NCBI RefSeq assembly: GCF_038181555.1
Contig: NZ_JBBWUA010000003.1
Span: forward strand, 124,001-188,000
Direction: 5' to 3'
Source: Desulfitobacterium sp038181555
GTDB taxonomy: Bacteria; Bacillota; Desulfitobacteriia; Desulfitobacteriales; Desulfitobacteriaceae
Length of the DNA stretch: 64,000 nucleotides
In this document: positions 42,981-50,450 of the stretch, piece by piece
Numbering within the stretch: position 1 is the first letter of the stretch
Layout: each line of letters starts with the position of its first letter
The notes under the pieces: generated by a model
The model's database searches: none
What the model was told of the DNA's origin: nothing
Seen by the model: only the letters and a program-made list of their open reading frames with translations
Program-made: the position numbers and the translations under genes

Positions 42981-43158
42981 TCCCAAACCCCTCTAACACA
43001 TCATCATCTCTTCGATTACTTTATTTTCAGTTACTAGATCTTCAGTACTTTATTAGTTCTTTTTTTGTATTCATCTTGTATTTCTTGATTAGTTCTCTAC
43101 TTCTTCATACAATTCCTTCCAGAGCCACGTGCCTAGCAAAATATATACGATCTGGCTT

Positions 43159-43193
43159 ACATCAGGGTGATCTTAGTGTGACATCAGCGTGAT
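43159..43193. repeat. 13-bp direct repeat in the 42981-43200 gap
   Basis: ACATCAGGGTGAT (43159-43171) and ACATCAGCGTGAT (43181-43193) are spaced 22 bp, just beyond the stop of the ABC exporter gene. No function is evident. Confidence 0.4.
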
Positions 43194-43200
43194 TATCTTA

Positions 43201-45144
43201 TTACTCCAGTTCAAAGGCCCCCATATAGAGCTGATAGTACTGACCCTTTTGGGAAATTAGTTTCTCATGGTTACCTCTTTCGATGACTTGCCCCTCTTCA
43301 AGGACCATGATCACATCGGCGTTGCGCACAGTAGAAAGTCGATGAGCGATTACGAACACCGTCCTGCCCTCCATAAGTGAATCCATCCCTCGCTGGATGA
43401 TGGCTTCCGTGCGGGTATCGATTGAGGATGTGGCTTCATCCAGAATCATAACCGGTGGATCTGCTACCGCAGCACGGGCAATAGAAATCAATTGCCTTTG
43501 GCCTTGGGACAATCCACTGCCATCCCCGGAAAGCTCTGTCTGATAGCCATCAGGCAGCATACGGATGAATCCGTCGGCATTAGCTAGCTTGGCAGCAGCG
43601 ATACATTCTTCATCGGTGGCATTCAAGCGGCCATAACGAATATTATCCATTACTGTTCCGGTAAACAGATTGACCTCCTGTAACACGATACCAAGAGAGC
43701 GTCGCAAGTCGCTTTTTCTAATTTTATTGATGTTGATTCCGTCATAACGGATTTTACCATCGGCAATATCATAAAAACGATTGATGAGATTGGTAATCGT
43801 GGTCTTTCCTGCACCGGTGGCCCCGACAAAGGCAACCTTTTGCCCAGGCTCTGCGTATAACGTGATATTATGCAAGACCATCTTCGTTTCATCATAGCCA
43901 AAATCCACATCGAAGAAACGAACTTCGCCTTGAAGCTCTTGATAAGTGAAGGTTCCATCCTGACAGGGAACTTTCCAAGCCCACAGCTCGGTATGCTCAA
44001 GGGTTTCAATGAGAGTTTCTTGCTCCTTTTTAACATTGACTAAGCTCACTAAACCTTCGTCTACCTCTGGTTTTTCGTCTAAGAGTTTAAATATCCGCTC
44101 AGCTCCGGCAAAAGCCATAATGATCGCATTCAACTGTTGAGATACTTGGGCAAGGGGCATGATAAAGCTGCGGGAAAGCTGCAGGAAGGAAGCGATGGTC
44201 CCCAAGGTAAGTAGATTGAACCCTGTAATGGTAAAATTAGTCACTCCACCAATAGCCATAAGACCGCCGACTAACGCCAAAAGCACATAAAGCAAATAGC
44301 CAAAATTGTTCATCATAGGCATTACAATATTGACATATGAATTCGCCGCGGTGGCCTGAGCACAAAGCTCTTGGTTTTTGAAGTCAAAAATCTCTTTAGC
44401 CTTTTGCTCATGAGTAAAGACCTTCACAACCTTCTGCCCATTGATCATCTCTTCGATGTAACCGTTCAATTCTCCTAAGGATTGCTGCTGCTTAACAAAA
44501 TACATCCCACTCTTCCCGACAACACTGCCTACTACCTTCAACATGAGGAAGACACAGATGATAACAAATAAGGTGAGCCAAATGCTAAGGCTGAGCATAG
44601 CAAAAAACACCGCTACAAGGGTAATCATAGAAGAGAAGACATTAGGTATACTCTGGGATATCATCTGCCGCAAAGTATCCGTATCATTTGTATAATGGCT
44701 CATAACATCCCCATGGGTATGGGAATCAAAATACTTAATGGGCAATTTCTGCATATGAGCGAACATCTCATCCCGAATTCTTTTCAAGGTCCCTTGGGTG
44801 ATAGAGGCCATGATGCGGCTATAAAAGAAAGTAGCAAAAACTCCCATTAGGTAAATTCCAGCCATCATCAGAACGATCTGCAACAAGCCTGAAAAGTTCG
44901 GTACGGCTTCCAGTAAGAGTGGGGATATATAGTCATCAATTAAGGTTTGCAAAAATAAGGCCAACATGACGCTAGCTACAGAGCTGATGATAATGCTGAC
45001 CATAACAACCAACAGCTGTAGCTTGTAATTCTTCATATAGGAGAGGAGCCGCTGCACAGTCTGAGGATTTAGCTTGGCCCTCGGCGGCTTACCTCCAGGC
45101 GTTTTGCTCTGGGAAGAACGAGAGAATCCTTTACTCATCCCCAT
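43201..45144 (-). CDS. ABC half-exporter (BmrD/LmrD-like), second gene of MarR operon
   Basis: About 647 residues: an N-terminal basic extension, six helices and a C-terminal ATPase with Walker A GATGAGKT, signature LSQGQRQLISIARA, Walker B VMILDEATSSID and AHRLS. LSQGQ in place of LSGGQ, together with an adjacent half-transporter, fits heterodimeric multidrug exporters such as BmrCD or LmrCD. The ATG at 45144 has GGGAGG and lies inside the 3' end of the preceding gene, 14 bases of overlap, so translation is coupled. Substrates unknown; drug or peptide export is inferred from the family and the MarR regulator. Confidence 0.92.
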   Translation of the reverse strand: MGMSKGFSRSSQSKTPGGKPPRAKLNPQTVQRLLSYMKNYKLQLLVVMVSIIISSVASVMLALFLQTLIDDYISPLLLEAVPNFSGLLQIVLMMAGIYLMGVFATFFYSRIMASITQGTLKRIRDEMFAHMQKLPIKYFDSHTHGDVMSHYTNDTDTLRQMISQSIPNVFSSMITLVAVFFAMLSLSIWLTLFVIICVFLMLKVVGSVVGKSGMYFVKQQQSLGELNGYIEEMINGQKVVKVFTHEQKAKEIFDFKNQELCAQATAANSYVNIVMPMMNNFGYLLYVLLALVGGLMAIGGVTNFTITGFNLLTLGTIASFLQLSRSFIMPLAQVSQQLNAIIMAFAGAERIFKLLDEKPEVDEGLVSLVNVKKEQETLIETLEHTELWAWKVPCQDGTFTYQELQGEVRFFDVDFGYDETKMVLHNITLYAEPGQKVAFVGATGAGKTTITNLINRFYDIADGKIRYDGININKIRKSDLRRSLGIVLQEVNLFTGTVMDNIRYGRLNATDEECIAAAKLANADGFIRMLPDGYQTELSGDGSGLSQGQRQLISIARAAVADPPVMILDEATSSIDTRTEAIIQRGMDSLMEGRTVFVIAHRLSTVRNADVIMVLEEGQVIERGNHEKLISQKGQYYQLYMGAFELE

Positions 45145-46888
45145 TATTCTTCCCTCCCTTGGCTTGTGATTCAAACACTTCTAGATAGATCGGACAAGTT
45201 TCCAGCAATTCCTCATGACTTCCGATAGCCGCGATTTTCCCATCATCCATGACCACAATTTTATCGGCATCTTGAACTGAGGATACCCGCTGGGCAATGA
45301 TAATCTTAGTTGTCTCGGGGATTTCGACACGTAGAGCTCTGCGAATCTGGGCATCGGTTTTTGTATCCACTGCACTTGTCGAATCATCAAGAATAAGAAT
45401 CTTTGGCTTCTTCAGTAAAGCACGGGCAATGCAAAGTCGTTGTTTTTGCCCCCCTGATACATTCGTGCCACCCTGTTCAATGAGGGTATCATATTTTTCC
45501 GGAAAGCTTTCTATAAAATCATGGGCTTGGGCAAGCTTACAAGCATGAATCATCTCTTCCTCCGTGGCAAGCTCATTACCCCAGCGCAGATTCTCTTTAA
45601 TGGTCCCTGAAAAGAGTTCATTCTTTTGTAGAACCATCGCCACCCCGTTGCGTAAAGTTTCAATATCATAGTCTCGGACATCCACCCCGCCCACAGTAAC
45701 CCTACCTTGGGTCACATCATAAAGTCGGGGAATCAGCTGAACTAAGGTTGATTTAGAGGACCCCGTTCCACCGAGAATACCAATGGTTTCGCCGGATTCA
45801 ATAGTCAGATGGATATGATCCAAAACTAGCTTATCCCCTTGCTTTCCGTAGCTAAAATTAACATTATCAAAGCGAATCTCCCCATCCTTAAGGTCAAAGC
45901 TAGGCTGGGGACCGTTCCGGAGATCGCTATCTTCATCAAGAATTTCGACGATTCTCTCAGCTGAGGCACGGGAAATGGTTAACATGACAAAGACCATGGA
46001 AAGCATCATCAGGCTGATAAGAATCTGAGTTGCATATGTAATCAGGCTTAAAAGCTCTCCTGTAGAGAGCCCATTCACAGGGTCCCCCCCAGAAGCAACA
46101 ATAGCCCTGGCTCCAAACCAAGAAACCAACAGGATACAGGCATACATACAAAACTGCATCAGAGGCATGGCGATGGCGATCAGTCTTTCAGCCTGGGTAA
46201 AATCCTTGTAAATTCGGTTGGAGATGTTCATGAACTTTTCCTTTTCATAATCTTCACGAACAAAGGATTTGACTACACGCATGCCACGCAGGTTTTCCTG
46301 AACCACATTATTCAGCTTATCATAGGTCTTAAACACCCTTTCAAAAATAGGATGCGCATTGCTCATGATAAGCCAGAGCCCCACACCTAGGATAGGAATA
46401 CTGCCGAGGAAAATCAGAGACAACTGCGGATCAATACTAAAGGATACAATCAAAGAAAAAACCAGCATCACCGGACTCCGCATAGCCATACGGGTCAGCA
46501 TCTGGAAAGAATTCTGCACATTGGTTACATCTGTGGTCAGACGGGTAATAATGCTTGCCGTAGAGAACTTGTCAATATTCGAAAAGGAAAAGTGCTGTAC
46601 ATTATAAAACATATCCCTCCGGAGATTTTGCGCAAAACCTGCCGAGGCTACAGCGGAAGTCCGTCCGGCTAGGATACCAAATAGCAAGCTAATCAAAGCA
46701 GCAATAAAAAGCGCTACTCCCATTTTGAGTACATAATTCATGTCTCCTGCATCGATACCGTAATCAATTAGATTAGCCATTAATATAGGAATGATGACCT
46801 CCACAATCACCTCCAGCGTAACAAAAAGAGGGATCAATAGAGTTGCTTTTTTATATTGTCTGATACTGCGGGCAAGTCTTTTAATCAT
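45131..46888 (-). CDS. ABC half-exporter (BmrC/LmrC-like), first gene of MarR operon
   Basis: 585 residues, six helices plus an ATPase domain. Walker A is GGTGSSKST, with Ser for the usual Gly before the Lys, a variant common in this subfamily. The signature is VSGGQKQRLCIARALL. Walker B is ILILDDSTSAVD, with Asp in place of the catalytic Glu. This is the degenerate-site half typical of heterodimeric exporters. Its partner is encoded by the overlapping next gene, and it overlaps the MarR gene upstream by 8 bases. Confidence 0.92.
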   Translation of the reverse strand: MIKRLARSIRQYKKATLLIPLFVTLEVIVEVIIPILMANLIDYGIDAGDMNYVLKMGVALFIAALISLLFGILAGRTSAVASAGFAQNLRRDMFYNVQHFSFSNIDKFSTASIITRLTTDVTNVQNSFQMLTRMAMRSPVMLVFSLIVSFSIDPQLSLIFLGSIPILGVGLWLIMSNAHPIFERVFKTYDKLNNVVQENLRGMRVVKSFVREDYEKEKFMNISNRIYKDFTQAERLIAIAMPLMQFCMYACILLVSWFGARAIVASGGDPVNGLSTGELLSLITYATQILISLMMLSMVFVMLTISRASAERIVEILDEDSDLRNGPQPSFDLKDGEIRFDNVNFSYGKQGDKLVLDHIHLTIESGETIGILGGTGSSKSTLVQLIPRLYDVTQGRVTVGGVDVRDYDIETLRNGVAMVLQKNELFSGTIKENLRWGNELATEEEMIHACKLAQAHDFIESFPEKYDTLIEQGGTNVSGGQKQRLCIARALLKKPKILILDDSTSAVDTKTDAQIRRALRVEIPETTKIIIAQRVSSVQDADKIVVMDDGKIAAIGSHEELLETCPIYLEVFESQAKGGKNNGDE

Positions 46889-47345
46889 AGGCTAATCCTT
46901 CTTCTAGATTTCCTTCTACTATATTTCCTTTCATTCTACAAATATAGGATGAAAGTTGGCTTATTTCCTCATCTGTAAAACCACGTACCATTAGCTTTTC
47001 AAGCGTGTCAATATCCTCGATGAGCACTTGATGAATTTCCAGCGCCTTGGGGGTGAGTACCAGCTTCTTTAGTCGTGCATCGCTCGGCACGGCCTGTCGC
47101 TCAATTAATCCCTTCTGTTCCATGAGTTTAATGACTTTAGAAGTTGTTGAACGATTGACTGAGAACATAGTCTCCAAGTCTTTTTGAAACACAGCTTCAT
47201 CCTTATGTTCTATTAAATAGTCAATAATCCAAATGTTAGTGGCTGTAATGTTTTTTTCGAATTGGAAATGGTCGCAATTCACTGCGTACCGTTTGCAAAG
47301 ATGTGTTAGTGAACGAATTTTAAATGCAATCCCCTCTCTGTTCAT
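46881..47345 (-). CDS. MarR family transcriptional regulator
   Basis: 154 residues with a MarR winged helix-turn-helix: DLETMFSVNRSTTSKVIKLMEQKGLI and the wing AVPSDARLKKLVLTPKA. The ATG at 47345 has GGGAGG 7 bases upstream; longer frames to 47384 lack support. It is the first gene of a three-gene operon with two half-exporters and most likely represses it until an exported compound binds. A perfect 9-bp inverted repeat upstream (47370-47409) is the candidate operator. Confidence 0.92.
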   Translation of the reverse strand: MNREGIAFKIRSLTHLCKRYAVNCDHFQFEKNITATNIWIIDYLIEHKDEAVFQKDLETMFSVNRSTTSKVIKLMEQKGLIERQAVPSDARLKKLVLTPKALEIHQVLIEDIDTLEKLMVRGFTDEEISQLSSYICRMKGNIVEGNLEEGLAYD

Positions 47346-47369
47346 CACAATTCCTCCCTTATAAACAAG

Positions 47370-47409
47370 AAAATGTTGCATCACGGATAATTAGCCCATA
47401 CAACATTTT
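47370..47409. promoter_or_regulatory. Candidate MarR operator
   Basis: Perfect arms AAAATGTTG (47370-47378) and CAACATTTT (47401-47409) lie just upstream of the marR-like gene. Their centres are about 31 bp apart, three helical turns. Confidence 0.5.
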
Positions 47410-47467
47410 AATATCTATTTTCCCTAAACACAACCAGCAAAAGGAAATATCACAAACGTACTCCCGT

Positions 47468-48598
47468 TTATAGCGAAGTCAGCCTCTGTAGTCTTTTATT
47501 TACATCCTTGCTGAGTAGCTTATACACGGTCGCGGCTGTTGGCACTCCCAACATAATACCCATCACACCCATCAAACCGCCACCTATGATTACCGCAACC
47601 AATACCCATATTCCCGGCAAGCCAATACTTTGACCGACGACCTTCGGATAGATTATATTACCTTCAATCTGCTGCAAGATAATGATAAATACAAGGAACA
47701 GTACCGCTTGCAAGGGATCGACAATGAGAATTAGAATAAACCCTACAGCAGCCCCAAGGTACGCACCCACCATCGGGATCAGTGCAGTTAGACCAACAAC
47801 AGGGCCAACTGTCGTGGCATAAGGAAAACCAAGAATCCACATGCCTAGAGTGCATAAGACACCGAGTATAACAGCCTCTTTGCCTTGCCCCACAATATAA
47901 TTGGAAAATGTCTCATGAGCTGTATTCAAACCCACATAGATTTTCGACCGGTGATCAGGTCTCATATATGCTCTAAGAAGTTTATCTATATTTCTACCAA
48001 TTTCTTCCTTGGAAAATAGAATGTAGATTGCAAAGATGATGGCTAAAATAGTGTTTACGACAACACCAAATACCGTTCCCATTAAGGTCACTGTACCCAA
48101 GGCCCAATTCCCAAGAAGCCCCAGGCCATTTTTCAGGGCCGCTGTGCCATCCATATTAAGCTCTTCCCATTGCTGCTGCAGTCCCGGTAATTCGCCGGCA
48201 TAGCGGTTAAGCCAACTCATGACATCGTCATAGACCGCTGGAAAGCCAGCGTAAAGCAAGGCCAGAGTCTCGGCAAATTGCGGAATAAGAATGCGCAGAA
48301 AAAAAAGCAGCACCACAGCAATAGTCAACAAGGATAACAAAACGGCTATCCCCCGGCGAGTGCTTATGAGCGTCTTATGCTTACTCTTAGGAAAACAGAT
48401 CTTCTCATAGGCCACCACAAGCAAATTGAGAACATAGGCAATCCCTGCTCCCAGCAACAAGGGAAAAAGGATCAGGTAGAAATTTCCCACGAAAAGCATA
48501 ATCTGCGAAAAATTAAGAACCACGAGTAAAGTAATCCCTAAAAGTACAATTATTTTAAGGATGGCTTTAAAGTTAAGGTTGTCCGGCTTCACAATCAT
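47468..48598 (-). CDS. AI-2E family transporter (PerM/YdbI-like)
   Basis: 376 residues with about eight helices and the large outside loop between helices 3 and 4 that marks this family. The C-terminal QQIEGNIIYPKVVGQSIGLPGIWVL motif is diagnostic. Members export autoinducer-2 in some species or act as Na+/H+ antiporters in others, and neither role can be assigned here. The gene is followed by its own intergenic region and precedes the MarR operon on the same strand. Confidence 0.92.
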   Translation of the reverse strand: MIVKPDNLNFKAILKIIVLLGITLLVVLNFSQIMLFVGNFYLILFPLLLGAGIAYVLNLLVVAYEKICFPKSKHKTLISTRRGIAVLLSLLTIAVVLLFFLRILIPQFAETLALLYAGFPAVYDDVMSWLNRYAGELPGLQQQWEELNMDGTAALKNGLGLLGNWALGTVTLMGTVFGVVVNTILAIIFAIYILFSKEEIGRNIDKLLRAYMRPDHRSKIYVGLNTAHETFSNYIVGQGKEAVILGVLCTLGMWILGFPYATTVGPVVGLTALIPMVGAYLGAAVGFILILIVDPLQAVLFLVFIIILQQIEGNIIYPKVVGQSIGLPGIWVLVAVIIGGGLMGVMGIMLGVPTAATVYKLLSKDVNKRLQRLTSL

Positions 48599-48680
48599 TG
48601 CTAACTACCGCTCCTTATTAAGGATAATGCGACTTGCATTATCCTTAATCAATTACATACTTGACGTACAGTCAAGCTAC

Positions 48681-49382
48681 CTAGGATTGGTCGGCTCTGC
48701 TCACCACTTCACAAACGGAAAGCAGATTGTCCTGGACCGTAAAACGAATGTCAAATCCTGCAAATTCAAGACCATAGATCCGCTTAGGATCCTTTTGATA
48801 AGACGGCCTTGGGTCATGAGACAGCACCCTCAAAATCGCTTCACGTCTGTCTTCAGATATTAACTGGAGCCATTGCTTGGGAAACTCTACTTCAAGCTTC
48901 TTTGCTTGAAGGGGCTCGATAAAACCACCCACCGCTTCTGGGTGACAGTCTGTGTAAGCTAGGTAGGGTTTGATGTCGTAAATAGGGGTGTTGTCCATCA
49001 GGTCGGCACCGGAAACATGCAATAAAGGTCCAAGCTCCGGATGTACCTCGATACCTTCAAGCTTAATTGAGGAAAGACCAATTGCATTGGGTCGAAAAGG
49101 AGAACGGGTCGCGAAAACTCCCATCCGTGTATTACCGCCCAGTCGTGGGGGGCGCACTGTGGGTGACCAGGTGTCACGAAGTGCCTCGGAGAATTCCCAA
49201 ATGAGCCAGATGTGTGAGAATCCCTCCAACCCACGCAAGGCATCGGCATTGCGGTACTCTGTCTCAAAGACAACGACAGCCTTTAAATCGTCAATCAGTC
49301 CACTTTGACGGGGAATTCCGAATTTGGTAGGAAAATCTGTGCGAATGCGCGCAATAATTTTAATTTCTCGAGAAGTAGTCAT
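48681..49382 (-). CDS. trmO: tRNA m6t6A37 methyltransferase TrmO (TsaA/YaeB-like)
   Basis: 233 residues. The N-terminal SAM-binding beta-barrel carries FPTKFGIPRQSG, then FSHIWLIWEFSE, GVFATRSPFRPNAIGLS and VSGADLMDNTPIYDIKPY, all conserved in TrmO. A shorter C-terminal domain ends with the basic SYQKDPKRIYG segment. The enzyme N6-methylates t6A at position 37 of threonyl tRNAs that read ACY codons. AGGAG precedes the ATG. Single gene, with an inverted repeat 142 bases beyond its start. Confidence 0.93.
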   Translation of the reverse strand: MTTSREIKIIARIRTDFPTKFGIPRQSGLIDDLKAVVVFETEYRNADALRGLEGFSHIWLIWEFSEALRDTWSPTVRPPRLGGNTRMGVFATRSPFRPNAIGLSSIKLEGIEVHPELGPLLHVSGADLMDNTPIYDIKPYLAYTDCHPEAVGGFIEPLQAKKLEVEFPKQWLQLISEDRREAILRVLSHDPRPSYQKDPKRIYGLEFAGFDIRFTVQDNLLSVCEVVSRADQS

Positions 49383-49523
49383 ATATTATTACTCCTATTG
49401 TCTGCACAACTATTCTAGCTAGCGATATGATTGGCAACACCATTGATATAATCATAACAGAAAGTAATCTTACCAAAAAGTCATAAATATAAACAGCCCT
49501 GACAGTCTCGTCTCATTCAGACC

Positions 49524-49556
49524 GATAACAAACTCGAATCTAATCTATTTGTTATC
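49524..49556. repeat. Inverted repeat in a divergent intergenic region
   Basis: Perfect 9-bp arms GATAACAAA/TTTGTTATC with a 15-base spacer, between trmO (minus) and the small membrane-protein gene (plus). Could be an operator. Confidence 0.45.
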
Positions 49557-49653
49557 CTTATTTAACTTTCTCCTAAATATGGTCTATACTTAGTTTAAAG
49601 ATAAAGCCTAGATAGATAAAAATTGAGGGGTTATATTAAAGGAGGAATATATT

Positions 49654-49812
49654 ATGTTTGAAAACATCGAATGGATTATTGCCGCATTTGCTTATATGGG
49701 TGGGGTAATTGCATATTTGAGCTGGAAAGCAGATGAAATTTTAAGCATTACGAATGGCCAACCTGTGAGGGAAGCTAAAATTATCGATACACCCTGCTAT
49801 GATTGCTTGTAA
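49654..49812 (+). CDS. Small (52-residue) membrane protein with C-terminal CYDCL
   Basis: A short gene with a perfect AAAGGAGG about 9 bases before its ATG and a strong terminator after it. The peptide begins MFENIEWIIAAFAYMGGVIA, a single transmembrane helix (about residues 7-24). A charged cytoplasmic or external part follows and ends in a CxxC-type Cys pair (PCYDCL). A possible -10 TATACT lies about 70 bases upstream. I do not recognise a family. The Cys pair suggests redox or metal binding, which is inference. Confidence 0.75.
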   Translation: MFENIEWIIAAFAYMGGVIAYLSWKADEILSITNGQPVREAKIIDTPCYDCL

Positions 49813-49828
49813 GACTAGTTTCTAAAAT

Positions 49829-49862
49829 AAGGAGCGTTTAGATATCATTCTAAACGCTCCTT
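49829..49862. terminator. Bidirectional terminator between the small gene and rubrerythrin
   Basis: 14-bp perfect arms (AAGGAGCGTTTAGA and complement) followed by TTTTGCTTTT on the plus strand and TTATTTTAG on the minus strand. Confidence 0.85.
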
Positions 49863-49883
49863 TTGCTTTTCTCTCAATTAACA

Positions 49884-50378
49884 TTAATATTTAATGAATT
49901 TCTCGCCAGAAACTCCACAAATACTACACTTTTCTGGAACCACTTTTTCGATATTTCCACAGACCGGACATAAGTAATAAAATACTTCCTCAGTTTCGTC
50001 CATGTTTTCTAATGCTTCTTGATAGAGCTTAGCATGAACTTCTTCAGCCTTCATCGCAAAAGTGAAGACAGCTACAGCAGCTTTATTCCCCTCTTCTTTA
50101 GCAGTTTCGATAAAGCCCGGATACATACTTTGATACTCATAAGTCTCCCCAGCAACCCCGTCCTTTAAGTTTTCACTGGTCGAGCCAATTTTCCCGGCAA
50201 TTTCAAATTCTTTCAAGGCATGAAGGGTTTCGGCATCGGATGCCGCTCTAAAGAGCTTTGCGGCGTTAAGCTTTCCCTCTTGCTCAGCTTTCTTTGCATA
50301 GGCAAGGTATTTTCTGTTCGCTTGGGATTCTCCGGCAAAGGCTTCCATCAAATTTTCAAGTGTTTTACTGTCACTCAT
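49884..50378 (-). CDS. Rubrerythrin
   Basis: 164 residues: an N-terminal diiron four-helix domain (LMEAFAGESQANRKYLAYAKKA, AETLHALKE, AMKAEEVHAKLY) and a C-terminal rubredoxin-like Fe site with CPVCG and CSICG. Rubrerythrins reduce hydrogen peroxide to water in anaerobes, using electrons from NAD(P)H-linked rubredoxin partners. The ATG at 50378 has GGAGG 10 bases upstream; a longer frame to 50405 lacks support. It stands between two terminator regions and is probably monocistronic. Confidence 0.95.
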   Translation of the reverse strand: MSDSKTLENLMEAFAGESQANRKYLAYAKKAEQEGKLNAAKLFRAASDAETLHALKEFEIAGKIGSTSENLKDGVAGETYEYQSMYPGFIETAKEEGNKAAVAVFTFAMKAEEVHAKLYQEALENMDETEEVFYYLCPVCGNIEKVVPEKCSICGVSGEKFIKY

Positions 50379-50450
50379 TACTCTTAACCTCCACTTCAAT
50401 AACAATTATAGATCTATATCATTTTAGCATTAATTACTATATCTATCCAA

